64,000 nt of DNA from Gp6-AA40 sp035492455 (GCA_035492455.1 DATJJE010000063.1:1-64000), one strand, 5' to 3'. Shown: positions 24,664 to 33,876, counted from the first letter of the stretch. Translations and numbers: made by a program. Notes: generated by a model not told the origin, from the letters alone.

Positions 24664-26934
24664 ATGGAACGCGACGTTGTGTGCGGGATGCAGGTGGACC
24701 CCGCGACCGCAAAGTGGACGAGCGAGTACGGCGGCCACACCTATTACTTCTGCGGCAAGGGATGCAAGGCGAAGTTCGACGCTGACCCGCAGCGGTTTCT
24801 GCTCCCGCTCGAGCCACGCACCATCCAACCTCGAACCCTCGAGCCACCAGCGGAAGGGACGAAGTGGACCTGCCCCATGCACCCGGAGATCGTGCGCGAC
24901 GGTCCCGGCAGCTGTCCGATCTGTGGGATGGCGCTCGAGCCGCTGACGGTTACGGCGGAGGCGCCCGAGAACGAGGAGCTGCGCGACATGACGCGTCGCT
25001 TCTGGGTGAGCGCGATCCTCGCCGCCGCGATTCTTGTCGTCGCCATGGGAGGGTTCGAGCTGCAGTGGCTCGAGTTGGCACTCGCGACGCCGGTGGTGCT
25101 TTGGGGCGGCTGGCCATTCTTCGTGCGAGGGTGGCAATCAGTCGTCAACCGCAGCCTCAATATGTTCACGCTCATCGCCCTCGGTGTTGGCGTGGCGTAC
25201 GTTTTCAGCGTCGTCGCCACGCTGCTGCCCGGCGTCTTCCCGCCTACATTCCGCGATGAAACCGGCAGGGTTGGCGTCTACTTCGAAGCGGCGGCGGTCA
25301 TCGTCACGTTGGTGCTCCTCGGACAGGTGATGGAGCTGCGCGCGCGCAGCCGTACGGGTGCCGCAATACGTGCGTTGCTCGGTCTCGCGCCGAAAATGGC
25401 GAGACGGGTGCGAAGCGACGGCGGCGAAGAGGACATCCCGCTCGCGCATGTGCATCCGGGCGATCGTCTGCGCGTACGTCCCGGCGAGAAGGTGCCAGTT
25501 GACGGCGTCGTACTCGAAGGACGAAGCGCACTGGACGAATCGATGATCAGCGGTGAATCGATCCCGGTGGAGAAGGGTCCGAACGACAAGGTGATTGGCG
25601 CGACGGTGAACGTCACAGGATCGTTCATCATGCGCGCCGAGCGCGTCGGCGGCGAAACATTGCTCGCGCAGATCGTCAGCATGGTCGCGCAGGCGCAGCG
25701 GAGTCGCGCTCCCATCCAGAAGCTTGCGGACGTTGTTTCCGGCTATTTCGTCCCCACGGTCGTTGCCGCAGCCATTGTGACAGCCCTCGTGTGGGCGACC
25801 ATCGGTCCGGCGCCGCGCATGGCGCATTCGATCGTCAACGCGGTCGCGGTGCTGATCATCGCGTGCCCGTGCGCGCTCGGGCTGGCGACACCGATGTCGA
25901 TCATGGTGGCGATGGGAAAGGGCGCCACCTCCGGCGTGCTGTTCAAGAATGCGGAAGCCATCGAGGTCATGCGTACTATCGACACGCTCGTCGTGGACAA
26001 GACAGGCACGCTCACCGTTGGCAGGCCGAAGGTGATGGCTGTCAAAGCCGCGGTTGGATGGGACGAACAAGCCGTGCTGCGCCTGGCCGCTGCACTCGAG
26101 CAGGGAAGCGAGCATCCCCTTGCCGCCGCAATCGTCGGCGGTGCGGCCGAACGCGGAGTGCAGCTCGGCAAAGCCGAATCGTTTGTCTCGACGACCGGCA
26201 AAGGAGTCACCGGCATCGTCGATGGAAAGCGCATCACGCTCGGTAACGCGGCGCTGCTGCAGCAGGAGGGCATCGCCGCCGACGGCTTCGCGCACGAAGC
26301 GGAGGAGTTACGCGGATACGGCCAGACCGTAATGTTCGTCGCCGCCGATGGCGTCGTCATCGGAATGATCGGCGTGGCTGATCCGATCAAGGAGACGACG
26401 GCCGAAGCCGTTGCCCAACTGCACGGCGAAGGCGTACGCATCCTCATGCTCACGGGTGACAACCGCACGACCGCCGCAGCGGTTGCCAGGCGCTTGAAGA
26501 TCGACGACGTGATTCCCGAGGTGCTGCCGAATCAGAAGGTGGAGGTCGTCAAGCGGCTGCAGAGCGAAGGGCACATCGTAGGCATGGCTGGTGACGGCAT
26601 TAACGATGCGCCGGCGCTGGCGCAAGCCGAAGTGGGCATCGCCATGGGCACCGGGACGGATGTCGCAATGGAGAGCGCGGGGATCACGCTTGTCAAAGGC
26701 GATTTGCGGGGTATCGCGCGTGCCCGTCGCCTCAGCCGCGCGACGATGGCCAATATCAGACAGAACTTATTCTTCGCCTTTATCTACAACTCCATCGGCG
26801 TGCCGATTGCGGCGGGTGTCCTGTATCCGTTCTTCGGCCTGCTGCTTAGCCCAATGATCGCCGCCGCCGCGATGAGCTTCAGTTCGGTGTCGGTGATCGC
26901 GAATGCGCTCAGGCTGCGCCACATCAATCCGTAA
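24664..26934 (+). CDS. Heavy-metal P1B-type ATPase with YHS and HMBD domains
   Basis: A 756-residue membrane ATPase. The N-terminus is a YHS domain (CGMQVDPATAKW, TYYFCGKGCKAKF; residues 1-45), followed by a heavy-metal-binding HMBD (CPMHPEIVRDGPGSCPICGM, about 69-95). The membrane ion site is C401-P-C403, the phosphorylation motif is DKTGT at D445, and the GDGINDAP hinge is present. There is no classical HMA domain. CPC pumps export monovalent copper or silver from the cytoplasm, so this is likely a CopA/SilP-type exporter. Its neighbours support a copper role. Confidence 0.92.
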   Translation: MERDVVCGMQVDPATAKWTSEYGGHTYYFCGKGCKAKFDADPQRFLLPLEPRTIQPRTLEPPAEGTKWTCPMHPEIVRDGPGSCPICGMALEPLTVTAEAPENEELRDMTRRFWVSAILAAAILVVAMGGFELQWLELALATPVVLWGGWPFFVRGWQSVVNRSLNMFTLIALGVGVAYVFSVVATLLPGVFPPTFRDETGRVGVYFEAAAVIVTLVLLGQVMELRARSRTGAAIRALLGLAPKMARRVRSDGGEEDIPLAHVHPGDRLRVRPGEKVPVDGVVLEGRSALDESMISGESIPVEKGPNDKVIGATVNVTGSFIMRAERVGGETLLAQIVSMVAQAQRSRAPIQKLADVVSGYFVPTVVAAAIVTALVWATIGPAPRMAHSIVNAVAVLIIACPCALGLATPMSIMVAMGKGATSGVLFKNAEAIEVMRTIDTLVVDKTGTLTVGRPKVMAVKAAVGWDEQAVLRLAAALEQGSEHPLAAAIVGGAAERGVQLGKAESFVSTTGKGVTGIVDGKRITLGNAALLQQEGIAADGFAHEAEELRGYGQTVMFVAADGVVIGMIGVADPIKETTAEAVAQLHGEGVRILMLTGDNRTTAAAVARRLKIDDVIPEVLPNQKVEVVKRLQSEGHIVGMAGDGINDAPALAQAEVGIAMGTGTDVAMESAGITLVKGDLRGIARARRLSRATMANIRQNLFFAFIYNSIGVPIAAGVLYPFFGLLLSPMIAAAAMSFSSVSVIANALRLRHINP

Positions 26935-27061
26935 CACTGCGGGGCTCGCTATGGCCCGTCCGGGCCACGCCGACAGGTGCCTTGAAAAATGACCCGTTCG
27001 AGGGAAGCCGCGGTCGCGCTGAAGATGCGACAGTTCGCGTCACAACGAAGGAGATGCGTCC

Positions 27062-27886
27062 ATGTTGCAGACGATGAATCCTAACAAGGCACTTTGGGAG
27101 AAGGGGGACTTCACGCGCATTGCCGACACGATGCGAACCAGCGGCGAAACGCTGGTAAAGAGGCTCGGTATTCGCCCGGGACTGAAGGTGCTGGACCTCG
27201 GATGTGGGGACGGCACCACCGCCGTGCCGGAAGCGCGCCTGGGCGCAGACGTCCTCGGCGTCGACATCGCCGAAAATCTCGTTGAAGCCGGACGGCGGCG
27301 CGCCGCGGCTGAGCGGTTACCGAACCTTCGATTCGAAGAAGGCGACGCGTCCAATCTCGAGGGGATCGCGGATCGCACGTTCGATCTTGTCGTCACCATC
27401 TTTGGGGCGATGTTCGCCCCGCGGCCCTTCGACGTCGCAAAGGAAATGGTGCGGGTGACGAAGCCCGGCGGCCGCATTGTGATGGGCAACTGGATCCTGG
27501 AAAACCCGACGCTGGTCGCGCGGATCCTGAAGATCAGCTCCGCCTACTCGCCTCCTCCGCCGGAAGGATTTATCAGCCCGGTCCGATGGGGTGTCCGGAG
27601 CGAGGTTGAGGAGCGGTTCGCGCAGGCGGGAATACCGCGCGAACGGATTACGTGCGAGGACGACACCTATATCTTCGAATTTCCCGGTACGCCGACCGCA
27701 TTCGTCGCGCAGTTCAAGGACTATTACGGGCCGACGATGAACGCCTTCGATGCCGCCCGCAACAACGGCCGCGCCGAACAGCTGCAAACGGAGCTCGAAC
27801 AGCTGTTCGAGACGCAGAACATCTCGAAACAGCCAGGCCTCACCAGCATCCCCGCGACGTTTCTCCGCGTCACCGTCACCCTATAG
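27062..27886 (+). CDS. Class I SAM-dependent methyltransferase
   Basis: A 274-residue cytoplasmic protein with AAGGAG before the ATG. Motif I (VLDLGCGDG) lies at residues 43-51, the acidic motif II is GVDIAENLVE, and a later FDLVVTIFGAMFAPRP with MVRVTKPGGRIVMGNW matches motifs III and IV of the UbiE/MerR-type methyltransferase group. The substrate is unknown. The 127-base gap from 26935 has no gene. Confidence 0.85.
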   Translation: MLQTMNPNKALWEKGDFTRIADTMRTSGETLVKRLGIRPGLKVLDLGCGDGTTAVPEARLGADVLGVDIAENLVEAGRRRAAAERLPNLRFEEGDASNLEGIADRTFDLVVTIFGAMFAPRPFDVAKEMVRVTKPGGRIVMGNWILENPTLVARILKISSAYSPPPPEGFISPVRWGVRSEVEERFAQAGIPRERITCEDDTYIFEFPGTPTAFVAQFKDYYGPTMNAFDAARNNGRAEQLQTELEQLFETQNISKQPGLTSIPATFLRVTVTL

Positions 27887-27952
27887 CGGATGCTCATCCG
27901 GGTGGCCCACCGCGTTTTTCGCAGTGTAGCCTCCCGGCCTCTCCCTTGCTGG

Positions 27953-29986
27953 CTATCGGCTGGCGCGTGCGCGAAGCGACACGTACAGCGTCCGTCCTGC
28001 GTTCGGCATGCCGTACGGACTCTCGCGGTAGACGTCGAACGCGTTGGTCATGCCGATGGTGAGCGCGGCACGCGAGATGTCCTTCGTGATCTCCAGATCG
28101 GAGACGACGTACGGCTGCAACGATCGCACTTCGAGCGGCGCAGTGCGCGAATAGTACGGTTGCCGGCCTACGGCGCTGGCGGTGACGAGCACGTGAACGG
28201 TGGGCGTGACGGCGGCGCCGGTCTCCAGCGCCACGCGATGTCTAGGTTGATATTGCAGCTGCGTGCGGCGCGAGCCGGTCGAGCGATCGATGGCACTGAG
28301 GAAGCTGTAGATCCCGCGAACAGCCACGCGCGACGTAATCGGGACGCCAAGCGACGAGTCCACGCCAGCGATCCGATAGCGATCGCGATTCACGTATTGC
28401 GTCGTGTCGTCGCTGCGCTCGATGAAGTCGCGCGTGTTCATCACGAATCCGTTCACCGCCGCACGCATGGTGCCGACGCGGCGCTCGATGCCGCCTTCGA
28501 CGCCGCGTGATCGCTCCGGCCGCAGCGTTGCATTGCCGCTGCCGGCCTCATAGAGATCCGCGATCGATGGGAACCGCATCCGCTGGAAGGCGGCCGCATG
28601 AATCGTCGCGCCGCGCCAGCCGGTGAACATACCTGCGAGCAGTGTCGGGTCGGTGCGCGATCGGTTTGCATCCTGGACATTGATTGAGTAACCCACGACG
28701 AGACCCACGCCCGGGTGCGGACGACCTTCCCATTCGAGTCCGCCGGACACCACGTTCATCGCGTGGTGGTCGTCTATGGACCTCAGGCCGAACCTGCGCG
28801 TGCTGCCGCTCGTGCCCGCGCCGCCCTGACCGGTGCCTCGACCGGCGCCGCTGCCAGGCGTCGGAGTAGCGGTCAGTTCGACGTCGCGAATGATGCCGCT
28901 CGAGATGAACGTTTCGCGTCGTCCGTTGAATCCGGCCTTCAGCTCGCCAAGGCGGCCGAGGCTGTACCGCGCATGCACGGAGCCGCCGGAGACCGTGGAT
29001 GCGTCGTGCGTTTGAAAGGTGCCGGCGACGGTCTCGTCGGCGATGGAGTTATAGGCGGCGCTGTCGTAGCGGACGCGCTGCTGTCGGTCCTGGTTGATGA
29101 ACGCCCAGCCCCGCATGCTGAATCGCGCCGGTCCCTTGTAATCCCATGACAACTGCGACGCCCGCGTTCGATAGTCTTCGACGCGCTCGTATCGGACCCG
29201 TTGTCCGAAGCGGTCGAACGGATCCGTCACCGCCGGCGGAATCCCGTAGAAACCGTCCGCTATGTTGAAGAGACCGGCGATGCGCCACCGGTCATTGAGC
29301 ACGAACGACATTTTGCCCAGCGCCGTCGTTTGGTCCGAATCGCTGTTGCCGCGGATGCCTGCGCCATGAGGCAGACGGAAGCCATCGCTCGCAAACGTCC
29401 GCACGGCGGCGAGGAGGTACGTGCGATCGGTGCCTCTTGTGATGCGGCCGGATACATCGCGCTGATTTCCACTCCGCCAGTCGATGCCCGCATCGGCGGC
29501 GAGGTCGGCTTGCGATGACGCGGGCGTGAGCTCCATCACGCCACCAATCGCGCCGTCGCCGTACAGGACGGAGCTTGCACCGAAGGTGACCGTGACGTCC
29601 TGCAGGAACTCGGTTGGAATCAGTGACGCATCGAACTGGCCGTCATTGGTCGCATTGAGCGGCACGCCGTCGAGCAGCAGCAGCACGTGCCGGGGCCGCA
29701 AGCCACGAACGTCGATGACCGGCCGGCCATCGCCGCCGCTGCGGACGCGCACGCCCGGTATGAAGGTGAGCGCTTCGTCAAGCGTCCGTGCGTGGAGTGC
29801 CCCGATCTCGGTGCTGTCGACGTGCTCCGTCGTCACCGCCTGCGCGGCGACGTCGACGGACTCGGTAACGGAGCTTCTGAAGGTCGCGGGAACGGTCGGG
29901 TTCGCCGCGGGTGCCTGAGCAAGCGCGCGTGTGGGTACGAGGCACGCGTACAGCACGACGGCGGTCACGCAGGCATGGACGCGCAT
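27953..29986 (-). CDS. TonB-dependent receptor (BtuB/colicin-I-receptor size)
   Basis: A 677-residue outer-membrane receptor with a signal peptide (TRALAQ). It lacks the carboxypeptidase-regulatory domain of the Oar-like proteins. The plug has ALTFIPGVRVRSGGDGRPVI, VLLLLDGVPLNATNDGQFD and GASSVLYGDGAIGGVMEL. A Gly-rich loop (GSGAGRGTGQGGAGTSGS) interrupts the barrel, and the C-terminus is LYVSLRARASR, not a typical final Phe. It likely imports a metal complex, given its neighbours; this is inference. A 10-bp dyad sits 36 bases upstream of its start. Confidence 0.88.
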   Translation of the reverse strand: MRVHACVTAVVLYACLVPTRALAQAPAANPTVPATFRSSVTESVDVAAQAVTTEHVDSTEIGALHARTLDEALTFIPGVRVRSGGDGRPVIDVRGLRPRHVLLLLDGVPLNATNDGQFDASLIPTEFLQDVTVTFGASSVLYGDGAIGGVMELTPASSQADLAADAGIDWRSGNQRDVSGRITRGTDRTYLLAAVRTFASDGFRLPHGAGIRGNSDSDQTTALGKMSFVLNDRWRIAGLFNIADGFYGIPPAVTDPFDRFGQRVRYERVEDYRTRASQLSWDYKGPARFSMRGWAFINQDRQQRVRYDSAAYNSIADETVAGTFQTHDASTVSGGSVHARYSLGRLGELKAGFNGRRETFISSGIIRDVELTATPTPGSGAGRGTGQGGAGTSGSTRRFGLRSIDDHHAMNVVSGGLEWEGRPHPGVGLVVGYSINVQDANRSRTDPTLLAGMFTGWRGATIHAAAFQRMRFPSIADLYEAGSGNATLRPERSRGVEGGIERRVGTMRAAVNGFVMNTRDFIERSDDTTQYVNRDRYRIAGVDSSLGVPITSRVAVRGIYSFLSAIDRSTGSRRTQLQYQPRHRVALETGAAVTPTVHVLVTASAVGRQPYYSRTAPLEVRSLQPYVVSDLEITKDISRAALTIGMTNAFDVYRESPYGMPNAGRTLYVSLRARASR

Positions 29987-30021
29987 TGATGCGCCAGCGT
30001 AAACCGCCGCGAGCCGAGAAT

Positions 30022-30055
30022 CAAATCGACTTTAATCGTACAGGGTCGATTTGAC
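30022..30055. promoter_or_regulatory. 10-bp dyad upstream of the TonB receptor
   Basis: TCAAATCGAC (30022-30031) and GTCGATTTGA (30046-30055) are perfect inverted arms 14 bases apart. The site lies between the stop of the DUF6152 gene and the start of the receptor on the minus strand. It is AT-richer than its surroundings. It could be an operator (Fur-, DtxR- or TetR-type size) or a terminator for the upstream gene. Confidence 0.55.
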
Positions 30056-30057
30056 CT

Positions 30058-30528
30058 CTAGTCGTTAGGCCTGGTCTTCGTCTTGCCGCTCGTGCCGACC
30101 GGTTGTGTGCTTTCTGAGCCGCTTGTCGCCACGGGCTGATTGCGGTCGTACGACGAAACGGCAGACAGCTTCTTTCCGTCGGGCATCGTCATCTCTTCCG
30201 CATTGGCGAAATTGGTGCCGTTCTTCGCGCGCCAACCTTGGAAGCTGACCATCTCTCCAGCCTTCAGCTTCGTTCTCGTCCAGCCGGCCTTGGTCAGTGC
30301 CTTCGGGCTACCCATTTCCACTTTCCAGTTGGTCACCTTTCCTTTGTCGTCCTTCACGTCGACGTAGGTGTACACGTGCGGGTTGGTCCATTCGACCTTG
30401 GTGACGGTGCCGTTCAGCGTGACGGGTTTCTCCGGATCGAACTCCGCGGAAAACGCATGGTGCGCCCACGCCGGGGTGCTGCCAAGGAGCAGGGCAGTTA
30501 CGGCCGCGCACAGTGTTGAGTTGCGCAT
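30058..30528 (-). CDS. DUF6152-type secreted protein
   Basis: A 156-residue protein with a signal peptide (TPAWAHHAFS). The segment HHAFSAEFDPEKPVTLNGTVTKVEWTNPHVYTYVDV is characteristic of the DUF6152 family, predicted as an OB-like beta domain. The mature N-terminus is HHAF, which could bind a metal through the amino terminus. The C-terminus is a low-complexity Ser/Thr/Lys tail. It is divergent from the DUF411 gene by 53 bases, fitting the metal island. The function of the family is unknown. Confidence 0.8.
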   Translation of the reverse strand: MRNSTLCAAVTALLLGSTPAWAHHAFSAEFDPEKPVTLNGTVTKVEWTNPHVYTYVDVKDDKGKVTNWKVEMGSPKALTKAGWTRTKLKAGEMVSFQGWRAKNGTNFANAEEMTMPDGKKLSAVSSYDRNQPVATSGSESTQPVGTSGKTKTRPND

Positions 30529-30581
30529 GGCTCATCCTCCGATGCGTCGAACGGTTGCAAGCGGATCGCCACTCCGACACA

Positions 30582-31055
30582 ATGAATGCCGAGGTTGACG
30601 TGCGAAGAATCAGTAGACGAGCGTTGATCGGCGTATTGCCTGCGGCACTGCTAACTATCAGGCGAGTGAACGCCCAGACGGACACGGTTACTGTATACAA
30701 GGACCCGACGTGCGGTTGTTGTGCGAAATGGGTCGACCTGATGCGGCGAGAAGGGTTCGCCGCAACCGTCCACGAGAGTCGCGATCTCGCAAGCATCAAA
30801 CAGAAGTACAACGTTCCGCCGAACCTCCAGTCGTGCCACACTGCCATCGTCAACGACCAGCTCATCGTCGAAGGGCACGTTCCACCTGCAGACGTGAAAC
30901 GGGTGCTAAAAGACAAGGCTGCAATCGGCGGCCTCGCGGTGCCGGGAATGCCGATCGGTTCACCTGGAATGGAAGTCGCCGATGTTCGGCCCCAGGCGTA
31001 TGACGTGATCGCGTTCACACGTGCGGGTAAGACCCGGGTCTTTGCTTCACACTAG
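30582..31055 (+). CDS. DUF411 metal-binding protein
   Basis: A 157-residue protein from the ATG at 30582, with a hydrophobic Tat-like leader (RRISRRALIGVLPAALL). The DUF411 signature is complete: VYKDPTCGCCAKWVDLMRREGF with C44-x-C46-C47, SCHTAIVNDQLIVEGHVPPADVKRVL, GLAVPGMPIGSPGME. Members of this family are linked to periplasmic copper resistance. The spacing to the next gene (31086) is short, and the two probably form one transcript. Confidence 0.87.
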   Translation: MNAEVDVRRISRRALIGVLPAALLTIRRVNAQTDTVTVYKDPTCGCCAKWVDLMRREGFAATVHESRDLASIKQKYNVPPNLQSCHTAIVNDQLIVEGHVPPADVKRVLKDKAAIGGLAVPGMPIGSPGMEVADVRPQAYDVIAFTRAGKTRVFASH

Positions 31056-31085
31056 CGCTCCCCGAGTCGTATGCGAGGCTCTTCG

Positions 31086-31466
31086 ATGACCGTGCGCCTG
31101 CTGCCCGTAGCCCTCGCCTTTGCGATCGCTGGCGCGCCGATCGCGATGACGATGTGCGAGGCGGCGTGCGCGTCGCGCTCCGTCGACGCCGTGCATGGCG
31201 GCCATGGCGAGCACCATTCCTGCCACGAAGGCGCATCATCCAATCAGCGCGAGATAGCGGCTCTTCCTCACGGGTGCGGGCACTCGGACGGCGACGATCA
31301 GCTCGGCACCGACAACGCAACGAAGGCGTTCACGCCTCCGATCGTCCTCGCGAGTGGGGTCACGTTCGTGGCGCCCACGCTCGATGCATCGGCTGCGAGC
31401 GACGCTCGCGCGGTCACTCACAGTCCGCCAGGTCCCCTCGCACTTCCGGCCCAGCTTCGCATTTAG
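31086..31466 (+). CDS. Small Cys/His secreted protein, family member 2
   Basis: A 126-residue protein. The ATG at 31086 has GAGG seven bases upstream; an ATG at 31071 is an alternative. The signal AFAIAGAPIAMTMCEAACAS is close to that of the 23359-23709 protein. The mature part contains HGGHGEHHSCHEGAS and LPHGCGHSDGDD, a dense His/Cys cluster suited to copper or zinc. The C-terminus ends in LPAQLRI, similar to the LVLRL end of the paralogue. Function unknown. Confidence 0.68.
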   Translation: MTVRLLPVALAFAIAGAPIAMTMCEAACASRSVDAVHGGHGEHHSCHEGASSNQREIAALPHGCGHSDGDDQLGTDNATKAFTPPIVLASGVTFVAPTLDASAASDARAVTHSPPGPLALPAQLRI

Positions 31467-31508
31467 TCGCCCCCGCACTGAGAGGTCTGTCTTCTCTGCG
31501 GAGGGTCG

Positions 31509-32975
31509 ATGTTTGTACGTATATGCGGGCGCGCTGGCGCCGCGTTGGTAATGATTTGCTCGGCAAGTGTGACGTTCGCTCAGGACACGGCGCAGACGCA
31601 CGACATGAGCGCGATGACGCGCGGAGGATCCGGGACGAGCTGGTTGCCCGATGCCTCGCCGATGTACATGCTGCACGTGCAGCGGGGCGCGTGGATGCTG
31701 ATGACGCATGAGAACGCGTTCCTGCAGTTTGTCAGCGACTCGGGCAGGCGCGGCGACGACCAGGTCGGCAGCGTCAACTGGCTGATGACGATGGCGAATC
31801 GAAATGTCGGCCAGGGACGTCTGAGTCTTCGCGCGATGTTCAGCGGGGAACCGTGGACCATTCGTGGTTGCGGTTACCCGGACATGCTGGCGTCTGGCGA
31901 AGAGTGTCGCGGCGAGACGATTCACGATCGGCAGCATCCGCACGATCTGCCGATGGAGATCTCTGCCGAATACGATGCTCCGATTCGCGGCGATCTCCGG
32001 TGGCAGCTATACGGCGGCCCGTCGGCAGAGCCGGCGCTAGGGCCGGTTGCCTATCCGCATCGTGTCTCCGCGATGCCGAATCCGATCGCGCCGATTAGCC
32101 ATCACTGGCTCGACTCCACGCACGTGTCGTTTGGCGTGGTGACCGGCGGCGTGTATGGCAAGCGGTGGAAGGCGGAGACATCGCTTTTCAACGGACGCGA
32201 ACCCGACGACAACCGCAAGGATTTCGATTTCGGAGCGCTCGATTCGGTATCGGGACGCGTGTGGTTCATGCCGACGCCGAATGTCGCGCTGCAGGTATCG
32301 GCTGGACGCCTCACGGAAGCGGAGGCTGGCGAAGGCTCCGAACCGAGACGCGATGTCGAGCGAGTGACCGCCTCCGTTACATTCCACCGCGTGAGCACCG
32401 GACGTGTGGCGGCGTCGACGTTCGCCTGGGGCCGCAATGTGGAGCTGGCGCACGCGACGAATGCCCTGCTGCTTGAAACCAATCTCACCCTGAACGATCG
32501 CGACACCTGGTTCGGGCGCCTGGAGGTGGTGCAAAAGACGGCGCACGATCTGGAAGTGGTTGCGACGCAGGACCGTTTCGCTGTTTCGAAGATTCAGGGT
32601 GGCTATACGCGCTACATCCGCGCGACAGGGAGCTTCAAAGCCGGACTGGGTGCGGCGGCGTCCGCGGCCATTGTGCCGGGGGAGCTTGCGCCGGTCTATG
32701 GACGACGGGTGAATCCTGGTGTCGCGGTGTTCCTGACGCTCCGTCCGGCGATGATGAGCATCGCCGCGCAAACGGCCGGCGGTGGTCAGACAATGATCAT
32801 GGTGCAGACTGCATACGACCCAGCGAAGCTGACCTGTGAGGCAGGATTCGACCCGCGCACTGCGGCCAGCACCACGTATGACGGCAGGACGTATTATTTC
32901 TGTTCGGCCGCGGATCGCGACAAATTCCTGACCGATCCGAAGATGAGCCTGTCGATGATGCCGCCGAAGCAATGA
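31509..32975 (+). CDS. Outer-membrane barrel-like protein with C-terminal YHS domain
   Basis: A 488-residue protein with a signal peptide (SVTFAQ). Residues about 40-420 are strand-rich with many aromatic ends, like a transport barrel, and carry Met/His-rich segments near the start (HDMSAMTRGG, SPMYMLHV, WMLMTHENAF). Residues about 435-480 form a YHS-like domain (LTCEAGFDP, TYDGRTYYFCSAADRDKFL), the same type as at the N-terminus of the P-type ATPase in this window. A Met-rich end (MSLSMMPPKQ) follows. It overlaps the cytochrome gene by four bases, so they are coupled. A metal-related role is likely, but the exact function is unknown. Confidence 0.78.
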   Translation: MFVRICGRAGAALVMICSASVTFAQDTAQTHDMSAMTRGGSGTSWLPDASPMYMLHVQRGAWMLMTHENAFLQFVSDSGRRGDDQVGSVNWLMTMANRNVGQGRLSLRAMFSGEPWTIRGCGYPDMLASGEECRGETIHDRQHPHDLPMEISAEYDAPIRGDLRWQLYGGPSAEPALGPVAYPHRVSAMPNPIAPISHHWLDSTHVSFGVVTGGVYGKRWKAETSLFNGREPDDNRKDFDFGALDSVSGRVWFMPTPNVALQVSAGRLTEAEAGEGSEPRRDVERVTASVTFHRVSTGRVAASTFAWGRNVELAHATNALLLETNLTLNDRDTWFGRLEVVQKTAHDLEVVATQDRFAVSKIQGGYTRYIRATGSFKAGLGAAASAAIVPGELAPVYGRRVNPGVAVFLTLRPAMMSIAAQTAGGGQTMIMVQTAYDPAKLTCEAGFDPRTAASTTYDGRTYYFCSAADRDKFLTDPKMSLSMMPPKQ

Positions 32976-33547
32976 GAAGAACCGTACTCGTCATTGTCGT
33001 CACGGTGTTCGTGATCGGTCTGCTGACCGGCGCCTATATCGTCGTTGCCGGTGTGAGCGCGCGGCCGCAGCCCAGCGCACTCGAGATGCGCACGTCCCAT
33101 GTGCTGCGCAGCCTCGCCATCAGCGCGCGGGTGCGCGGCGTGACGAATCCCGTGCCGGCGAGCGCTGACGTCGTCAATGAAGGGATGGAGCACTTTGCCG
33201 ACCACTGCGCCGTGTGCCACGGCAACGACGGCAGCGGCAATACCGAGATGGGCCGGGGACTCTACCCGCGCGCGCCGGACATGCGCCTGGCTGCGACCCA
33301 AGATCTTTCTGATGCGGAGCTGTTCTATATCATCGAAAATGGCGTCAGACTAACAGGCATGCCAGGATGGTCGACGGGAACAAAGGACGGGGAGACCTCG
33401 TCCTGGCATCTAGTGCACTTCATACGCCATCTACCGAAACTCACCGCAGACGAGATCGCGCGGATGGAACGGTTAAACCCGAAGTCGCCGCAGGAAGTCC
33501 GGCAGGAGATCGAGGAAGAAAAGTTTCTTCAAGGAGGACCGCAGTGA
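32972..33547 (+). CDS. Membrane-anchored monoheme cytochrome c
   Basis: A 191-residue protein. An N-terminal transmembrane segment (VLVIVVTVFVIGLLTGAYIVV) anchors a single cytochrome c domain with C79-A-V-C82-H83 and the likely distal ligand M130 in LTGMPGW. The C-terminus is a charged helix. It overlaps the upstream barrel-YHS gene by ATGA and the next gene by GTGA, so three genes are translationally coupled. It may carry electrons for periplasmic metal oxidation or reduction. Confidence 0.85.
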   Translation: MRRTVLVIVVTVFVIGLLTGAYIVVAGVSARPQPSALEMRTSHVLRSLAISARVRGVTNPVPASADVVNEGMEHFADHCAVCHGNDGSGNTEMGRGLYPRAPDMRLAATQDLSDAELFYIIENGVRLTGMPGWSTGTKDGETSSWHLVHFIRHLPKLTADEIARMERLNPKSPQEVRQEIEEEKFLQGGPQ

Positions 33548-33876
33548 AGAAGTGGATTATCGGCATTGCGCTGCTTGCGGCGCTGGTGGTCGCGCCGCGC
33601 GTCGTTCGCGCGCACGAAGGCCATGATCACACCGTCATGGGCAACATCACCAAGGTGGACGGGATGAACCTGATGGTGAAGGACAAAGACGGCAAGGAAA
33701 CCATGGTGATGATGGACGCGAAGACCAAGATCACTCAAGGCACGACCAAGCTGGACGCCAAGACGCTGAAGGTAGGCGATCGCGTTGTCGCATCGGGTCC
33801 CGAGTCGCAGGGAATGATTTCGGCCGAGACCGTGAAGGTCGGCGCGGCGGCACCTGCCGCAGCCGCGAAGAAGTAA
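33544..33876 (+). CDS. Small secreted beta-domain protein (DUF5666-like)
   Basis: A 110-residue protein starting with GTG at 33544, which overlaps the cytochrome stop and has AAGGAGG upstream. The signal ends in VVRAHEGHDH, so the mature protein would begin with a metal-binding His cluster. The rest (GNITKVDGMNLMVKDKDG, TLKVGDRVVASG) resembles an OB-like DUF5666 fold. The C-terminus is an Ala/Lys tail. It is the last gene of a three-gene coupled unit and is followed by a strong terminator. Confidence 0.75.
   Translation: MKKWIIGIALLAALVVAPRVVRAHEGHDHTVMGNITKVDGMNLMVKDKDGKETMVMMDAKTKITQGTTKLDAKTLKVGDRVVASGPESQGMISAETVKVGAAAPAAAAKK

Noticed and set aside
26935..27061. RNA gene or riboswitch before the methyltransferase
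   Set aside because: A short GGCCCG/CGGGCC hairpin is present, but no conserved core of a known RNA class can be seen.
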